Part shown: piece by piece, positions 1-7,375 of the stretch | Layout of the letters: each line of letters starts with the position of its first letter | Numbering within the stretch: position 1 is the stretch's first letter | Assembly (NCBI GenBank): GCA_003539755.1 | Contig: DPOH01000053.1 | Span: 1 to 12,720, forward strand | Reading direction: 5' to 3' | DNA length: 12,720 nt | Source of the DNA: Clostridium sp. | GTDB lineage: Bacteria; Bacillota; Clostridia; Clostridiales; Clostridiaceae | Notes under the pieces: generated by a model | The model's input: only the letters and a program-made list of their open reading frames with translations | The model's database searches: none | What the model was told of the DNA's origin: nothing | Translations under genes and position numbers: made by a program

Positions 1-401
1 TACATGCTTTTTAATTTATTGATTTTATTATAAGTATCTTCTGATATTCTATAATATAACTTCCCACTCTCCTTCATAACATCTGAATAATTAAAATCTG
101 GATTTTCTCCTTTCATAATAAAATTTAGAGTCATAAGATCTTGAAGTGTTTCTTCATAATTATTTAAACTAAATGGCTTGGCATCTATCACTAAAACATA
201 TTTCTTTTTATATTTAATTATATTCTTACAATTAGTATCTAATATATTATATTTCATGTCACATATATTTTCTAACTGATGATTCTGATAAGAACTTTGA
301 ACATTTTCTGATGGATATATTTGAAGAAATGCAATTCTTATAGATAAAATAATTATTATAGTGATAAACACACATAAAATATGTATCAATCTCTTTTCCA
401 T
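1..401 (-). CDS. N-terminal fragment of a probable class B penicillin-binding protein
   Basis: This is the first 133 codons of a gene that runs off the left edge. The product starts MEKRLIHILC and has one hydrophobic segment at about residues 8-28, then an extracytoplasmic part, which is the layout of a membrane-anchored class B PBP (peptidoglycan transpeptidase). Residues 51-78 (from YNILD to IDAKPF) look like a degenerate form of the 'RGxIxDRNGxxLA' segment that opens the PBP dimerisation domain. No catalytic SxxK, SxN or KTG motif is in view because that part lies outside the window. Position supports the call: in Bacillus subtilis, as I recall, the PBP gene yrrR (pbpI) lies downstream of the mltG/trmR/U32 genes. 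The ATG at 399-401 has no good Shine-Dalgarno sequence; only a weak AAAGA precedes it, and a terminator hairpin ends 13 nt upstream. It could be another single-pass envelope protein, so the family call is moderate. Confidence 0.55.
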   Translation of the reverse strand, partial: MEKRLIHILCVFITIIIILSIRIAFLQIYPSENVQSSYQNHQLENICDMKYNILDTNCKNIIKYKKKYVLVIDAKPFSLNNYEETLQDLMTLNFIMKGENPDFNYSDVMKESGKLYYRISEDTYNKINKLKSM

Positions 402-414
402 ATAAAATCTTTGT

Positions 415-465
415 AAAAAAATAAAAAACACCTCTTTTCAGCTAAATTCTTGCCTTCAAAGAGGT
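415..465 (-). terminator. Intrinsic terminator after trhP
   Basis: On the minus strand an 8-bp stem (ACCTCTTT at 465-458 with AAAGAGGT at 437-430) encloses a 20-nt loop. It is followed by two T-runs (428-423 and 420-415) separated by AT. The trhP stop codon lies 27 nt upstream. The T-tail ends only 13 nt before the putative PBP start codon, so the hairpin may act as an attenuator as well as a terminator. Confidence 0.8.
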
Positions 466-492
466 ATTTTATACAAATTATATTACAATTTA

Positions 493-1743
493 TTATTGAA
501 GAGAGTATGTTTTGTTACCTTTAACAAGCATATCATTCTTCTTTAATGGAGTATCCACTTTAACCTTAAATATCATATGTGCTCTATTAGCAACATCTGT
601 CTTGACATTTTTATCAACATCGTACATATCAGTAAGCTTAACTTTGAAGTATGGTACATCAGGTCTTAATACTTCAACTTCATCATTTTCAAATACTCTG
701 TTCTTTTGAAGTATAGTAGCTTCTTTTGTTTCTTCATCGTATTCCTTAACCATACCTACGATTTCATAATCCCTTATATAAGATTGATCTTCATAATTTT
801 GCTCTCCATTTCTTCCTAAGAAGAATCCTGTATGGTATTGTCTATGACTTATTCTATTTAATATATCCATCCATTCTTCTTTAAATACATAGTTTTCTGG
901 ATCTTCAAAATATGAATCTAAAGCTTCTCTATAAGCTTTAACTGCAGATGCAACATAGAATTCACTCTTCATTCTTCCTTCAATCTTTAATGAATCAATT
1001 CCACTTTGCACTAATTCAGGTATATATTGAATCATGCATAAATCTTTAGAATTCATAATATATGTTCCATTATCATCTTCTACAACTGGATAATATTCAC
1101 CTGGTCTTGTTTCTTCAACTAAATGATATTTATATCTACATGCATTAGAGCATATTCCCTTGTTAGCATCTCTACCTAACATATAGTTTGAAATTAAGCA
1201 TCTTCCTGAATATGCTATACACATTGATCCATGAACAAAACATTCAATTTCACAATCTTCTGGAATATTTTCAGTTATAGTGTTTATTTCACGGAAAGTA
1301 AGTTCTCTAGCAAGCACTACTCTCTTTACTCCTAAGTCATGCCAGAACTTAGTTGCAACCCAGTTTACAGTATTTGCTTGAGTACTTAAATGTATTTCAA
1401 GATCTGGAGCTACTTCCTTAGTTATTGCGATTAAAGATGGGTCTGCAATTAATACGGCATCAACTCCAATATCATATAATCCTTTTATATATTCGCCTGC
1501 ACCTTTTAAATCATAGTTTCTAGCAAAAACATTTAATGTTACATATACTTTTCTATTTCTATCATGACAGTATTTGATACCTTCAATCATTTCTTCATTT
1601 GAGAAATTATTAGAAAATGCTCTTAAATTTAATTTATTCCCACCAAGATATACTGCATCCGCACCAAAATCTATCGCAATTTTTAATTTTTCTAGATTAC
1701 CTGCTGGTGCTAAAATTTCTGGTTTCTTCATTCTATTTCTCAT
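493..1743 (-). CDS. trhP: tRNA 5-hydroxyuridine synthase TrhP, peptidase U32 family
   Basis: This 416-residue protein belongs to the U32 'peptidase' family. Members of the TrhP/YrrO branch are tRNA hydroxylases: they use prephenate-derived chemistry to make 5-hydroxyuridine at wobble position 34. The family signature is clear around residues 167-185 (ECFVHGSMC followed by GRCLIS), with cysteines at 164, 168, 175, 182, 198 and 202; several of these are candidates for the Fe-S cluster that TrhP activity needs. The N-terminal half (ILAPAGN at 10-16, then GADAVYLGG) is the barrel-like catalytic region, and residues from about 325 form the small C-terminal domain. The length fits YrrO-type proteins. 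The ATG at 1743 is chosen because AGGAGG lies 11 nt upstream; an internal ATG (residue 5) would be 23 nt away. That Shine-Dalgarno sequence sits inside the last codons of trmR, whose stop is 5 nt before this start, so the genes are probably translationally coupled. Confidence 0.88.
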   Translation of the reverse strand: MRNRMKKPEILAPAGNLEKLKIAIDFGADAVYLGGNKLNLRAFSNNFSNEEMIEGIKYCHDRNRKVYVTLNVFARNYDLKGAGEYIKGLYDIGVDAVLIADPSLIAITKEVAPDLEIHLSTQANTVNWVATKFWHDLGVKRVVLARELTFREINTITENIPEDCEIECFVHGSMCIAYSGRCLISNYMLGRDANKGICSNACRYKYHLVEETRPGEYYPVVEDDNGTYIMNSKDLCMIQYIPELVQSGIDSLKIEGRMKSEFYVASAVKAYREALDSYFEDPENYVFKEEWMDILNRISHRQYHTGFFLGRNGEQNYEDQSYIRDYEIVGMVKEYDEETKEATILQKNRVFENDEVEVLRPDVPYFKVKLTDMYDVDKNVKTDVANRAHMIFKVKVDTPLKKNDMLVKGNKTYSLQ

Positions 1744-1748
1744 ATTAA

Positions 1749-2396
1749 TTATTTCCTCCTCTTAGTTACGGCAATTCCATCTCCCATAGGTATTACTGAT
1801 GTAATTAAGTTTTCATCATGTGTAACTAAATCTAAATATGTTCTCATTCTTTTTACAATTGTAATTTTTCTTCTTTGAACTAATTCTTGAGATGCAACCA
1901 TACCTCTAAACAAAACATTATCTGCAATAATTATTCCATCTTCTTTTAGCAATCTTAAACAATGAGGTAAAAAGTGATTGTAGTGTCCTTTTCCCGCATC
2001 CATAAAAATCAAATCAAATGGTTCAGTTAACTTTTCTAAAACCTCTAAGCAATCGCCTTCTTCTATTTTTATCTTTTCTGTCAGACTGAATTTTTCCAAA
2101 TTAACTTTGGCAAGCTCTATCATCTTTTCATCACGTTCAATAGTAACTATCTCTGGTTCAGTCCCTGAAGCTTCATACATTAAAATAGATGAAAAACCAA
2201 CTGCTGTCCCTAGTTCAAGTATTCTTTTAGGCTTTTTCATATTTGTCATAAATTCAAGAAATACACCTGTTTCCTTTTGAACTATAGGTACACCATTCTC
2301 TCGTGCAAAATCCTCTATCTGCTTTAAAGTTCCAGTTCTTTCTGGAATCAAACCTCTTATATAACTTTCCATATAATCATATGTAATTTTACTCAT
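1749..2396 (-). CDS. trmR: tRNA 5-hydroxyuridine O-methyltransferase TrmR
   Basis: A 215-residue class I SAM-dependent O-methyltransferase of the catechol-O-methyltransferase-like family. The SAM-binding motif is ELGTAVGFSS (61-70); an acidic residue after strand 2 is in TIERDE (85-90); the metal-binding site is indicated by D133 in MDAGKG and by D159-N160 in IIADN. The B. subtilis orthologue YrrM (TrmR) methylates 5-hydroxyuridine-34 of tRNA to 5-methoxyuridine, widening wobble decoding. The adjacent trhP gene would supply its substrate, which makes the tRNA role much more likely than a generic small-molecule methyltransferase. The ATG has GGAGG 6 nt upstream. The mltG stop is 19 nt upstream. 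Length is normal for the family. Confidence 0.87.
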   Translation of the reverse strand: MSKITYDYMESYIRGLIPERTGTLKQIEDFARENGVPIVQKETGVFLEFMTNMKKPKRILELGTAVGFSSILMYEASGTEPEIVTIERDEKMIELAKVNLEKFSLTEKIKIEEGDCLEVLEKLTEPFDLIFMDAGKGHYNHFLPHCLRLLKEDGIIIADNVLFRGMVASQELVQRRKITIVKRMRTYLDLVTHDENLITSVIPMGDGIAVTKRRK

Positions 2397-2415
2397 TGCT
2401 ATCCTCCATTTAAAC

Positions 2416-3441
2416 CTAATATCCTAATTCTTTCTTCTTATTTAAGAAATCATCATAACTATCAGTAAAATAATGTGATCCGTCTTTTTCTAAAATATAA
2501 TAAATATAATTACTTTGTGCTGGAAGAAGCGCTGCCTTAATACTCTCAATTCCAGGACTACATATTGGTCCCTCAGGCAATCCCTTATATTTATATGTAT
2601 TATAAGGCGAATCTACCTCTAAATGCTTATTTAAGACCTTATCTACATGATAGCCTAGTGAGTAAAGAACTGTAGCATCTAGTTGAAGTTTCATATCCTT
2701 ATTAAGTCTATTATTTATAACAGATGCAATAAGTGGTCTATCTTTATCCACCCTTGCTTCTTTCTCTATCATAGAAGCAATAGTTATTGTCTTATAAAGT
2801 TCACTCTTATTTAACTCAATCTTATTTTCTTCTTCCACCTGATGTATTACAGTATTAAACCTCTCTAACATCATAGTTATTATACTATCTGCACTTGTTC
2901 CCTTTTCAATTAAATATGTATCTGGATATAAAAACCCTTCTAGATTATATCTTGTTTTATCATTTTCTTCAATAAAATCAGGCAGCTGATGATTTTTAAC
3001 AGCTTCAATAAACTCTTCTTTAGTGCAGAAACCACATTCTTCTATTCTTTTACCTATCTCTTCAACATTATAACCTTCTGGTATGGTTACTTTAACCAAA
3101 TTAATATTATCTGAAGTATTTTCTAATGAATGTATTAAATCATTTAAGCTGGTTTCTGATGAAACCTCATATATACCTTCATTTAAATTTATTTTATTTT
3201 TATCAAATGCAAGCTTAATCTTTACCATAAGCTTGTTTCTCAACTTACCTTCTTTATCAAGCTTATCTAAAACATCATAAAAACCCTCACCCTGTTTAAC
3301 TTCAATAGCTACAATAGATTGATTGTTTTTTAAAGGTCTCATTATTATTGAACTATAATAAATAAAAAACGATACTACTATTAAAAACATTAATAACACT
3401 ATTATTTTTCTTTTCTTCCTAACAGGCCTAATCTTATTCAC
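2416..3441 (-). CDS. mltG: Endolytic murein transglycosylase MltG (YceG-like)
   Basis: A 341-residue single-pass membrane protein. A basic N-terminus (about 8 Lys/Arg in the first 12 residues) precedes a transmembrane helix at about 13-31, so the rest faces outside. A LysM-like region follows (about 43-118), then the YceG/MltG catalytic domain: LEGFLYPDTY (167-176), IASMIEKEA (221-229, holding the expected catalytic glutamate, E226 or E228), QLDATVLYSLG (253-263) and GLPEGPICSPG (287-297). MltG cleaves nascent glycan strands and helps set their length during wall synthesis. The start codon is GTG (3439-3441), preceded by AAGGAG at 9-nt spacing; there is no ATG nearby with a comparable site. 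A 13-bp hairpin lies just ahead of this Shine-Dalgarno sequence. It is followed closely by trmR and trhP, probably in one transcript. Confidence 0.92.
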   Translation of the reverse strand: MNKIRPVRKKRKIIVLLMFLIVVSFFIYYSSIIMRPLKNNQSIVAIEVKQGEGFYDVLDKLDKEGKLRNKLMVKIKLAFDKNKINLNEGIYEVSSETSLNDLIHSLENTSDNINLVKVTIPEGYNVEEIGKRIEECGFCTKEEFIEAVKNHQLPDFIEENDKTRYNLEGFLYPDTYLIEKGTSADSIITMMLERFNTVIHQVEEENKIELNKSELYKTITIASMIEKEARVDKDRPLIASVINNRLNKDMKLQLDATVLYSLGYHVDKVLNKHLEVDSPYNTYKYKGLPEGPICSPGIESIKAALLPAQSNYIYYILEKDGSHYFTDSYDDFLNKKKELGY

Positions 3442-3462
3442 TAGAAATATCTCCTTATATAA

Positions 3463-3498
3463 TTAAAGTAAATAGCCTAAAAAGACTATTTACTTTAA
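3463..3498 (-). other. Perfect intercistronic hairpin between typA and mltG
   Basis: A 13-bp perfect inverted repeat (TTAAAGTAAATAG at 3463-3475 and its complement at 3486-3498) encloses a 10-nt loop. On the minus strand the sequence after the stem is TTATAT and then the mltG Shine-Dalgarno sequence (3456-3451), so a classic run of T is missing. It starts 41 nt after the typA stop. It may be a weak terminator, an RNA stability element or a processing site; sequence alone does not decide. Confidence 0.55.
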
Positions 3499-3539
3499 AT
3501 TATAACTATTTTATTAAATATTAAAAGTATTTTTTCAAA

Positions 3540-5366
3540 TTACTTTTTATTTCTGCTTATCATTCTTCTTCTTTCAGCAGGATCTAACACTCTTTTTCTC
3601 ATTCTTATATTTTCTGGTGTAACTTCAACTAACTCATCAGCATTAATGAAATCTAGACATTGTTCTAAAGTCATTTCTAATGGTGGAGTTAATTTTAATG
3701 CATCATCAGCACCAGATGATCTTGTATTAGTAAGCTTCTTACCTTTACATACATTTATATCTATATCTTCTGCTCTTGCGCATACACCAACTACCATACC
3801 TGTGTAAACTGGTACACCAGCACCTATGAATAATTGACCTTTATCTTGTGCATTATATAATCCGTAAGTGATTGATTCTCCTGATTCAAATGCTACTATT
3901 GATCCTCTATTTCTTGTAGGAATATCACCTTTGTATCTTTCATATCCATCGAATACGTGGTTCATGATACCATTACCTTTTGTATCAGTCATGAATTCAT
4001 TTCTAAATCCGATAAGACCTCTTGCAGGTACTCTGAATTCAAGTCTTGTATATCCATTAACAGCTGAAGTCATATTAACCATTTCTGCTTTTCTTGGTCC
4101 AAGTTTTTCCATTACAGGTCCCATAAATTCTTCTGGAACATCTATAGTTAAGTATTCCATTGGTTCTACTTTATGACCATCTTCTTCCTTGAAAATAACA
4201 TTAGCCTTAGATACTTGGAATTCGTATCCTTCTCTTCTCATTGTTTCAATTAATACTGAAAGATGAAGTTCTCCTCTTCCTGAAACTTCGAAACAATCAG
4301 GAGTAATTTCTCTAACTCTTAAACTTACGTTTGTTTCAAGTTCTTTCATTAATCTATCTCTTAAGTGTCTAGATGTAACGAATTCTCCTTCTTTACCAGC
4401 AAATGGTGAATCATTAACCATGAAGTTCATGTTAAGTGTTGGTTCATCGATTTCTACGAATGGTAATGCTTCTGGAGCACTTGAGTCTGCAATAGTTTCA
4501 CCTATATTAGCATCTAAAACTCCACTTACTGCAACAATATCTCCCATTCCAGCTTCTTCAACTTCAACTCTCTTTAAGCCGTCATATTCAAATACAGCTG
4601 TAATTTTGTAATTAGAAGTACTTCCGTCATTTCTAACTAAAGAAACTGTTTGATTCTTTCTAACTTTACCTCTATGTATTTTACCTATAGCAATCTTACC
4701 AACGAATGCATTTGTATCTAATGTAGTTACAAGCATTTGGAATGGCTCATCTAAATATCCTTCTGGTGCTGAAACATGTTTTAATATTGTTTCAAATATT
4801 GGAGTCATATCTGCATTTGTATCTTCTACATTGTATTTAGCAAATCCTTCTCTAGCTGAAGCGTAAACAATTGGGAAATCTAATTGTTCATCATTAGCTC
4901 CAAGTTCTACGAATAAGTCAAATACTTCATCAATAACTTCTGCTGGTCTTGCATCTGGCTTATCTATTTTATTTATGATAACTATTGGTTTTAATCCTAA
5001 TTCTAATGATTTTTTAAGAACGAATTTTGTTTGTGGCATTGGTCCTTCATATGAATCAACTACTAATAAAACTGAGTCAACCATTTTAAGTACACGTTCA
5101 ACTTCTCCACCAAAGTCAGCATGTCCTGGAGTATCAACAATATTGATTTTTACACCATCGTGCATTACTGCAGTATTTTTTGAAAGAATTGTAATTCCTC
5201 TTTCTTTTTCAAGATCGTTAGAGTCCATAACTCTTTCTTGAACTTTTTCATTACTTCTGAAAATATTACTTTGTTTTAATAATGCATCTACTAAAGTAGT
5301 CTTACCATGGTCAACGTGGGCTATGATAGCAATATTTCTAATATCTTCTCTTTTATTTAATTCCAT
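3540..5366 (-). CDS. typA: Ribosome-associated translational GTPase TypA/BipA
   Basis: A 608-residue GTPase of the EF-G/LepA-like class, of full usual length. The G domain carries G1 AHVDHGKTT (16-24), G2 RGIT (56-59), G3 DTPGH (78-82), G4 NKID (132-135) and a G5-like SA (170-171). The EF-G-like domains and the TypA-specific C-terminal domain follow, ending in the typical Arg/Lys-rich segment near DPAERRRM. TypA binds the ribosome and helps 50S maturation and stress or cold adaptation in studied bacteria. The ATG (5364-5366) has GGAGG with 7-nt spacing. The 165 nt between the upstream terminator (5533-5569) and this start show no convincing promoter, while a consensus promoter lies on the far side of that terminator, so expression may rely on readthrough. 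Confidence 0.96.
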   Translation of the reverse strand: MELNKREDIRNIAIIAHVDHGKTTLVDALLKQSNIFRSNEKVQERVMDSNDLEKERGITILSKNTAVMHDGVKINIVDTPGHADFGGEVERVLKMVDSVLLVVDSYEGPMPQTKFVLKKSLELGLKPIVIINKIDKPDARPAEVIDEVFDLFVELGANDEQLDFPIVYASAREGFAKYNVEDTNADMTPIFETILKHVSAPEGYLDEPFQMLVTTLDTNAFVGKIAIGKIHRGKVRKNQTVSLVRNDGSTSNYKITAVFEYDGLKRVEVEEAGMGDIVAVSGVLDANIGETIADSSAPEALPFVEIDEPTLNMNFMVNDSPFAGKEGEFVTSRHLRDRLMKELETNVSLRVREITPDCFEVSGRGELHLSVLIETMRREGYEFQVSKANVIFKEEDGHKVEPMEYLTIDVPEEFMGPVMEKLGPRKAEMVNMTSAVNGYTRLEFRVPARGLIGFRNEFMTDTKGNGIMNHVFDGYERYKGDIPTRNRGSIVAFESGESITYGLYNAQDKGQLFIGAGVPVYTGMVVGVCARAEDIDINVCKGKKLTNTRSSGADDALKLTPPLEMTLEQCLDFINADELVEVTPENIRMRKRVLDPAERRRMISRNKK

Positions 5367-5532
5367 TTTTATTCCTCCAAACAGTATCTAAACTGTGAAT
5401 TTTCTATTTACTAGTTTATATCGACTTTAACATTTAAACAAGTAATAATTAAAGTATAACTTGTAAAAACTTATAATAAAGTTCCTAAAGTTCACAAATA
5501 AAAATAAACAATGTAAACCTATAAATGTTTTT
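5367..5532 (-). other. AT-rich untranslated leader upstream of typA
   Basis: This gap lies between the rnj-side terminator and typA. I see no open frame with a ribosome binding site. There is no promoter with both boxes good: TATACT, TATTAT and TATAAA hexamers occur but lack a -35 at 16-18 bp. A small dyad (ACAGT, 6-nt loop, ACTGT at 5380-5395) lies just upstream of the typA Shine-Dalgarno sequence. Anything functional here would have to be found by conservation or RNA mapping. Confidence 0.35.
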
Positions 5533-5569
5533 TTCCAAAAGAAAATTGGATACCCAAAGTATCCAATTT
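5533..5569 (-). terminator. Intrinsic terminator between rnj and typA
   Basis: An 11-bp perfect stem (5543-5553 with 5559-5569, arms AAATTGGATAC and GTATCCAATTT) has a 5-nt loop. On the minus strand the 3' arm ends in TTT and is followed by TCTTTTGG, giving an adequate U-tail; on the plus strand no U-tail follows. It would end transcripts from rnj and also any transcript from the promoter at 5588-5616. Confidence 0.8.
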
Positions 5570-5587
5570 CCTACATAACTATATTAA

Positions 5588-5616
5588 ATAATACTCTTTT
5601 CAAATAAAAAAGTCAA
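5588..5616 (-). promoter_or_regulatory. Consensus sigma-A-type promoter upstream of typA, ahead of a terminator
   Basis: On the minus strand there is a -35 TTGACT (5611-5616), a 17-nt spacer and a -10 TATTAT (5588-5593). Each box matches consensus at 5 of 6 positions. It lies just downstream of the rnj stop codon. The predicted start (near 5581) is only about a dozen nucleotides before the terminator hairpin, so its unattenuated target would be typA. Confidence 0.55.
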
Positions 5617-5651
5617 GTATATTCAAATTTAATCATTTTTTTCAAAAAGTC

Positions 5652-7325
5652 CTAAAATTCCATTATTATTGGTAATATCATAGGCTTTCTCTTTGTCTTT
5701 TCATAAAGGAATTCTCTTAATTCATCCCTCATTTTTGACTTTAATGTTGCCCAATCAGTAATTTGCTTTTCTTCACAATCTTTAAGTACTGATTTAACAA
5801 TTTCTCTAGCTTCATCCATAAGACCTTCTGATTCTCTTACGTATACAAAACCTCTTGAGATAATATCTGGTCCAGATACTACTTTACCAGTTTGTCTTTC
5901 TATTGTAACAACTACTGTTAATATTCCATCTTGAGATAAATGTTTTCTATCTCTAAGAACAATATTCCCAACATCTCCAACTCCAAGTCCATCTACAAAG
6001 ACCTGTCCCGAAGTAACACTGCCATTCTTCTTAATATAATTTCTTGTTATTTCTATAACATCACCATTTTCAGGTATCATTACATTTTTTTCTGGCATTC
6101 CAAGCTGAGTTGCAAGTTCACCATGCTTCTTCAAATGCCTATATTCACCATGTACTGGTATGAAGAATTTTGGTTTTACTAATGAATGCATTAATTTTAA
6201 TTCTTCCTGACAAGCATGACCTGAAACGTGAATTTTATCTCCACCATCAGATCCATATATAACTTCTGCACCTTTCTTAAATAATTGATCAACCACTTTT
6301 GAAACAAATTTTTCATTTCCTGGTATTGGTGTTGCAGAAATAATAACTGTATCTCCTGGAACAACATTTATTTTTCTATGTTCTGAAGCAGCCATTCTCG
6401 CCAATGCTGACATTGGTTCTCCTTGGCTTCCAGTAGTTATAATAACTAACTTTTCATTAGGATATTTTGAAATTTGATCAACAGGAATAAGCACATCTTT
6501 TTCTGCTTCTAAATATCCTAGTTCAATTGCAACTTGAACAATATTCTCCATGCTTCTACCTGAAACAGCCACCTTTTTATCATACTTTTGTGCTGCAGTA
6601 ATTATTTGTTGGATTCTATGAACATTTGATGCGAACGTTGCAACAATAATTCTTCCCTTTGCTTTTCCAAATAGTCTTGTGAATGTTTCACCAACTACTC
6701 TTTCTGTCAAAGTATATCCAGGCCTTTCAACATTTGTTGAATCAGCCATCATTGCTAAGACACCTTTTCTGCCTAACTCTGCAAATCTACCAAAATCCAT
6801 CATTTGTCCATCTATTGGAGTATAGTCGACTTTAAAATCTCCTGTATGAAGCACCACTCCAAGGGGCGTATGAATTGCAATTGCAACTGAATCCGCAATT
6901 GAATGGTTTGTTTTAATAAATTCTACAGATACATTATTTAATTTTATTATATCTCTAGGCTTAACTCTTACTAATTCTGTTGAACCTAATAAACCGTGCT
7001 CTTTTAGTTTAGTTTCAACAATTCCTAGAGTTAACTTTGTACCATAAACTGGGACATTAATTTGTCTTAATACGTAAGGTAATGCTCCAATATGGTCCTC
7101 ATGTCCATGAGTTAAAAATATTCCTTTAATTTTTTCCGAATTTTTAAGAAGATATGAAATATCAGGTATTACAATATCTATTCCATACATATCATTATCT
7201 GGAAACTTTAATCCACAGTCTATTATTACAATGTCTTCTTTGTATTCTATAGCTGTGATATTTTTCCCAATTTCGCTTATACCACCAAGAGGAATTATCT
7301 TAACCTTCGCTCTCTCGTTTTTCAT
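5652..7325 (-). CDS. rnjA: Ribonuclease J
   Basis: A 557-residue metallo-beta-lactamase/beta-CASP ribonuclease, almost the same length as B. subtilis RNase J1/J2. RNase J has 5'-3' exonuclease and endonuclease activity and is central to mRNA decay and rRNA maturation in Firmicutes. Metal-binding motifs are all present: HGHEDH (73-78), a histidine at 141 (TNHSIADS), HTGDFK (160-165), and in the beta-CASP part HVSGHA (366-371) and the PVHGEYRH segment (390-397). A C-terminal domain follows from about 445. I start it at the ATG at 7323-7325, because AGGAGG lies 6 nt upstream; an in-frame TTG 12 codons earlier has no ribosome binding site. It begins 50 nt after the fur stop with no convincing terminator between, so fur and rnj may share a transcript. 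An intrinsic terminator follows it. Confidence 0.94.
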   Translation of the reverse strand: MKNERAKVKIIPLGGISEIGKNITAIEYKEDIVIIDCGLKFPDNDMYGIDIVIPDISYLLKNSEKIKGIFLTHGHEDHIGALPYVLRQINVPVYGTKLTLGIVETKLKEHGLLGSTELVRVKPRDIIKLNNVSVEFIKTNHSIADSVAIAIHTPLGVVLHTGDFKVDYTPIDGQMMDFGRFAELGRKGVLAMMADSTNVERPGYTLTERVVGETFTRLFGKAKGRIIVATFASNVHRIQQIITAAQKYDKKVAVSGRSMENIVQVAIELGYLEAEKDVLIPVDQISKYPNEKLVIITTGSQGEPMSALARMAASEHRKINVVPGDTVIISATPIPGNEKFVSKVVDQLFKKGAEVIYGSDGGDKIHVSGHACQEELKLMHSLVKPKFFIPVHGEYRHLKKHGELATQLGMPEKNVMIPENGDVIEITRNYIKKNGSVTSGQVFVDGLGVGDVGNIVLRDRKHLSQDGILTVVVTIERQTGKVVSGPDIISRGFVYVRESEGLMDEAREIVKSVLKDCEEKQITDWATLKSKMRDELREFLYEKTKRKPMILPIIMEF

Positions 7326-7375
7326 ATTTCCCCTCCTTTTCCTATATTTATTTATAAACAAAGGCTTTTAACCTT

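Noticed and set aside
3868..4176. Plus-strand open frame of about 100 codons opposite typA, and similar ones opposite trhP, alaS and rnj
   Set aside because: They lie entirely antisense to well-supported conserved genes, show low-complexity Ser/Ile/Leu-rich products and have no ribosome binding sites.
5571..5576. ATG-TAG minimal reading frame just upstream of the terminator hairpin at 5543-5569
   Set aside because: No Shine-Dalgarno sequence precedes it and a start-stop pair occurs easily by chance.
7326..7361. Longer RNase J start at an upstream TTG
   Set aside because: It has no Shine-Dalgarno sequence and would add a 12-residue basic extension absent from the family, whereas the ATG at 7325 has AGGAGG at ideal spacing.
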